Shown here piece by piece: positions 5,543-5,945 of a stretch of DNA of 5,945 bases. The translations under genes were made by a program, and so were the position numbers. Every line of letters begins with the position of its first letter. Position 1 is the first letter of the stretch. The notes below the pieces were generated by a model. That model had not been told where the DNA came from and searched no databases. It saw only the letters and a program-made list of their open reading frames with translations. The DNA comes from Roseburia sp. CAG:303 (lineage in GTDB: Bacteria > Bacillota > Clostridia > Lachnospirales > Lachnospiraceae), in contig FR900133.1 of NCBI GenBank assembly GCA_000437755.1, positions 3,517 to 9,461 on the forward strand, read 5' to 3'.

Positions 5543-5945
5543 TTCCAAACATTTCTTTAAAAATCCTGGTTCCACTTTCTGTTTTAAATATTCTTTTACA
5601 AACTTTCCTGCAATTTTCTTCTGACTCTGCATCTTCGTACATATTTACAATAAAATCAGCTTCAACAAGAATCTGATAATCCATTCCTTCTATTTGATCA
5701 TAGGAATGGTGATGTCCTACTAAATAAGAAACTCTCTCTATCACTTCCTGAGGATATCCTAATTCTGTCAATAATTTTTCTGCTTCTGCTTTTCCTTCTT
5801 TTTCCTGATTTTTTCCATTACAATTTCCATATTTCAGTTCTGAAATCTTAATGCCAATATCATGGACAAGTGCAGCTATTTCTAATATATTCTGTGTATC
5901 ATCTGAAAGATGCTCCAACTGTCCTATCAACCTGGCATAACTGTG
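5538..5945 (-). CDS. HD-domain metal-dependent phosphohydrolase-like protein, N-terminus missing
   Basis: The reading frame stays open to the right edge (135 visible residues), starting HSYARLIGQLEHLS, so the true start lies outside the window. A TTG at 5930 could serve as a start but has no ribosome-binding site and would cut off conserved-looking sequence. The HD signature is ALVHDIGIK (H28-D29 of the visible part). GHHHSY (77-82) and VEADFIVN (95-102, with D97) supply the later His and Asp ligands expected in HD hydrolases, which hold one or two metal ions and typically cleave phosphoester bonds of nucleotides. The first ligand His may be H1 of the visible part or lie further upstream. No GGDEF, PAS or relA/spoT-type domain is visible, so the substrate is unknown. 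The stop codon lies within the shared terminator hairpin. Confidence 0.82.
   Translation of the reverse strand, partial: HSYARLIGQLEHLSDDTQNILEIAALVHDIGIKISELKYGNCNGKNQEKEGKAEAEKLLTELGYPQEVIERVSYLVGHHHSYDQIEGMDYQILVEADFIVNMYEDAESEENCRKVCKRIFKTESGTRIFKEMFGI

Overview
The window is low-G+C chromosomal DNA of a Firmicute. AT-rich intergenic DNA, strong Shine-Dalgarno sites, U-tailed terminators, a lipoprotein-anchored GH43 glycosidase and protein texture typical of gut clostridia all point to Lachnospiraceae or close relatives. The genus cannot be fixed from sequence alone. No insertion sequence, phage gene or CRISPR array is visible.

Layout from left to right. (1) Positions 1-302 hold no protein gene. 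The minus strand there carries what looks like a complete small-RNA gene: a promoter at 176-204, two hairpins with C-rich loops, C-rich single-stranded stretches and a Rho-independent terminator ending near 18. (2) Positions 303-482 (+) encode a 59-residue protein that is about half Asn and Ser, with Asn or Asp every three to four residues and a repeated Ala-Ser-Asp-Cys ending. (3) Positions 3838 down to 494 (-) form a three-gene transcription unit: a GH43 lipoprotein glycosidase with a C-terminal AbfB-like domain, a COG2509-type FAD-dependent dehydrogenase, and a 66-residue two-helix membrane protein. Its promoter is at 3810-3838 and its terminator at 494-520; the gaps between genes are only 26-27 bases. 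(4) A tRNA-Arg(ACG) on the minus strand (3926-3999) has its own consensus promoter and terminator. (5) A MATE-family efflux transporter (+, 4165-5496) is transcribed divergently from the tRNA. (6) A partial HD-domain protein (-) runs off the right edge. It converges with the MATE gene on a shared bidirectional terminator that includes the HD gene's stop codon.

The genes do not form one obvious pathway. The glycosidase should act outside the membrane on arabinose-containing polysaccharide. The FAD dehydrogenase is cytosolic and the small protein is in the membrane, so their co-transcription may be positional rather than functional. The most unusual parts are the left-edge small-RNA candidate and the Asn-ladder small protein transcribed divergently from it.
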